Assembly (NCBI GenBank): GCA_028293765.1
Contig: JAQGOG010000042.1
Coordinates: 1 to 64,000 of the forward strand
Direction of reading: 5' to 3'
From: Gammaproteobacteria bacterium
GTDB taxonomy: Bacteria > Pseudomonadota > Gammaproteobacteria > Steroidobacterales > Steroidobacteraceae
Length of the DNA: 64,000 nt
The notes beneath the pieces were generated by a model. The model did not search any database. It saw only the letters and a program-made list of their open reading frames with translations, and had not been told where the DNA came from. This document shows positions 63,690 to 64,000 of the stretch, in pieces. The translations under genes and the position numbers were made by a program. Each line of letters starts with the position of its first letter. Position 1 is the stretch's first letter.

Positions 63690-63995
63690 TCATCGCCCCT
63701 GCGCCCGCGTGTACAAGCCCGTCCTGACCGGACCATATTTGCGCTCCCCTTCGCGCATGGCCTCCATGTAGGCGTTCCACTCAAAGCCGCGCAACGCCGC
63801 GTAGTGCATGAGGATCTGCCCGTTGACTCCCATTACATAGAGTAAGCCGATGTCAGGATCGCGCAGAGCGTGCTGCTCTTCTTCGGTGAGTTCGTAGTCC
63901 GCAAGCAGCGTCTCGAATGCATCGTCAAAACGGCGGCGCACGGCCGGGTCGCGATTCAATTGAAAGAGCAGCTTCTGTACGTTGTAGAGGCTCAT
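63690..63995 (-). CDS. Extradiol dioxygenase small subunit, LigA-like
   Basis: A 101-residue helical protein with the LigA domain pattern: SLYNVQKLLFQLNRDPAVRR, FETLLADYELTEEEQHALRD, DIGLLYVMGVNGQILMHYAA. In LigAB the small subunit caps the active site of LigB. The start at 63995 is five bases from the window edge, so an operon may continue to its left on the minus strand and any upstream gene is not visible. Confidence 0.85.
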   Translation of the reverse strand: MSLYNVQKLLFQLNRDPAVRRRFDDAFETLLADYELTEEEQHALRDPDIGLLYVMGVNGQILMHYAALRGFEWNAYMEAMREGERKYGPVRTGLYTRAQGR

Positions 63996-64000
63996 GGCAG

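Overview
The window is 64 kb of high-GC chromosome with tightly packed genes, many translationally coupled stop/start overlaps and no sign of phage, plasmid, CRISPR or rRNA genes. The gene content (aceK next to icd, a fused rlmKL, the PuuR-type putrescine pathway, two HAE1-type RND pumps and an OmpA/glycine-zipper protein) points to a free-living Gram-negative gammaproteobacterium. A Nevskiales, Steroidobacterales or Xanthomonadales relative is my guess. That placement is inference from family content and base composition.

Layout. 1-6.8 kb: end of an unknown gene, msrA, a short conserved hypothetical, a patatin/Omp85 (PlpD-like) autotransporter divergent from a periplasmic PQQ dehydrogenase, and a TPR membrane protein. 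6.8-10 kb: a small exported protein resembling a subtilisin propeptide, then an overlapping amino-acid permease and agmatine deiminase pair. 10.3-14.3 kb: icd, a Nudix hydrolase and aceK, the isocitrate dehydrogenase control set. 14.5-33 kb: a large polyamine region. On the minus strand run puuD-puuA-potF-potG-potH-potI, followed by polyphosphate glucokinase, a YbdL-type aminotransferase and a cystathionine gamma-synthase-like enzyme. puuB is divergent. After asd and rlmKL come puuR-puuC and a divergent omega-aminotransferase. Together these encode putrescine import, the gamma-glutamyl route to GABA, and a dedicated repressor. Three copies of a 16-bp partly palindromic motif sit at the divergent promoters of the pathway and are good candidates for PuuR operators.

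33-46.3 kb: a 49-residue prepilin-like peptide, a cupin, an OmpA-family protein, a ClC chloride transporter, a hybrid histidine kinase, and an apparent operon of outer-membrane factor, adaptor, MdtC-like RND pump, response regulator and histidine kinase. 46.4-53.9 kb: an M16 peptidase, a methyltransferase convergent with a GMC oxidoreductase, and a PHB-depolymerase-type esterase. 53.9-59.7 kb: a second tripartite RND system. 60.1-64 kb: an exported cupin, an SDR dehydrogenase, and a minus-strand operon of LigA-like and LigB-like ring-cleavage dioxygenase subunits with a MetE-like methyltransferase, which suggests degradation of a methoxylated or phenolic aromatic.

The most interesting unexplained items are two very short genes below usual annotation cut-offs: a 25-codon ORF with its own strong terminator lying between rlmKL and asd (possible leader/attenuator), and a 49-residue peptide with a perfect GFTLxE prepilin motif. 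Also notable are the shared Puu operator motif and the MetE-like/LigAB neighbourhood.
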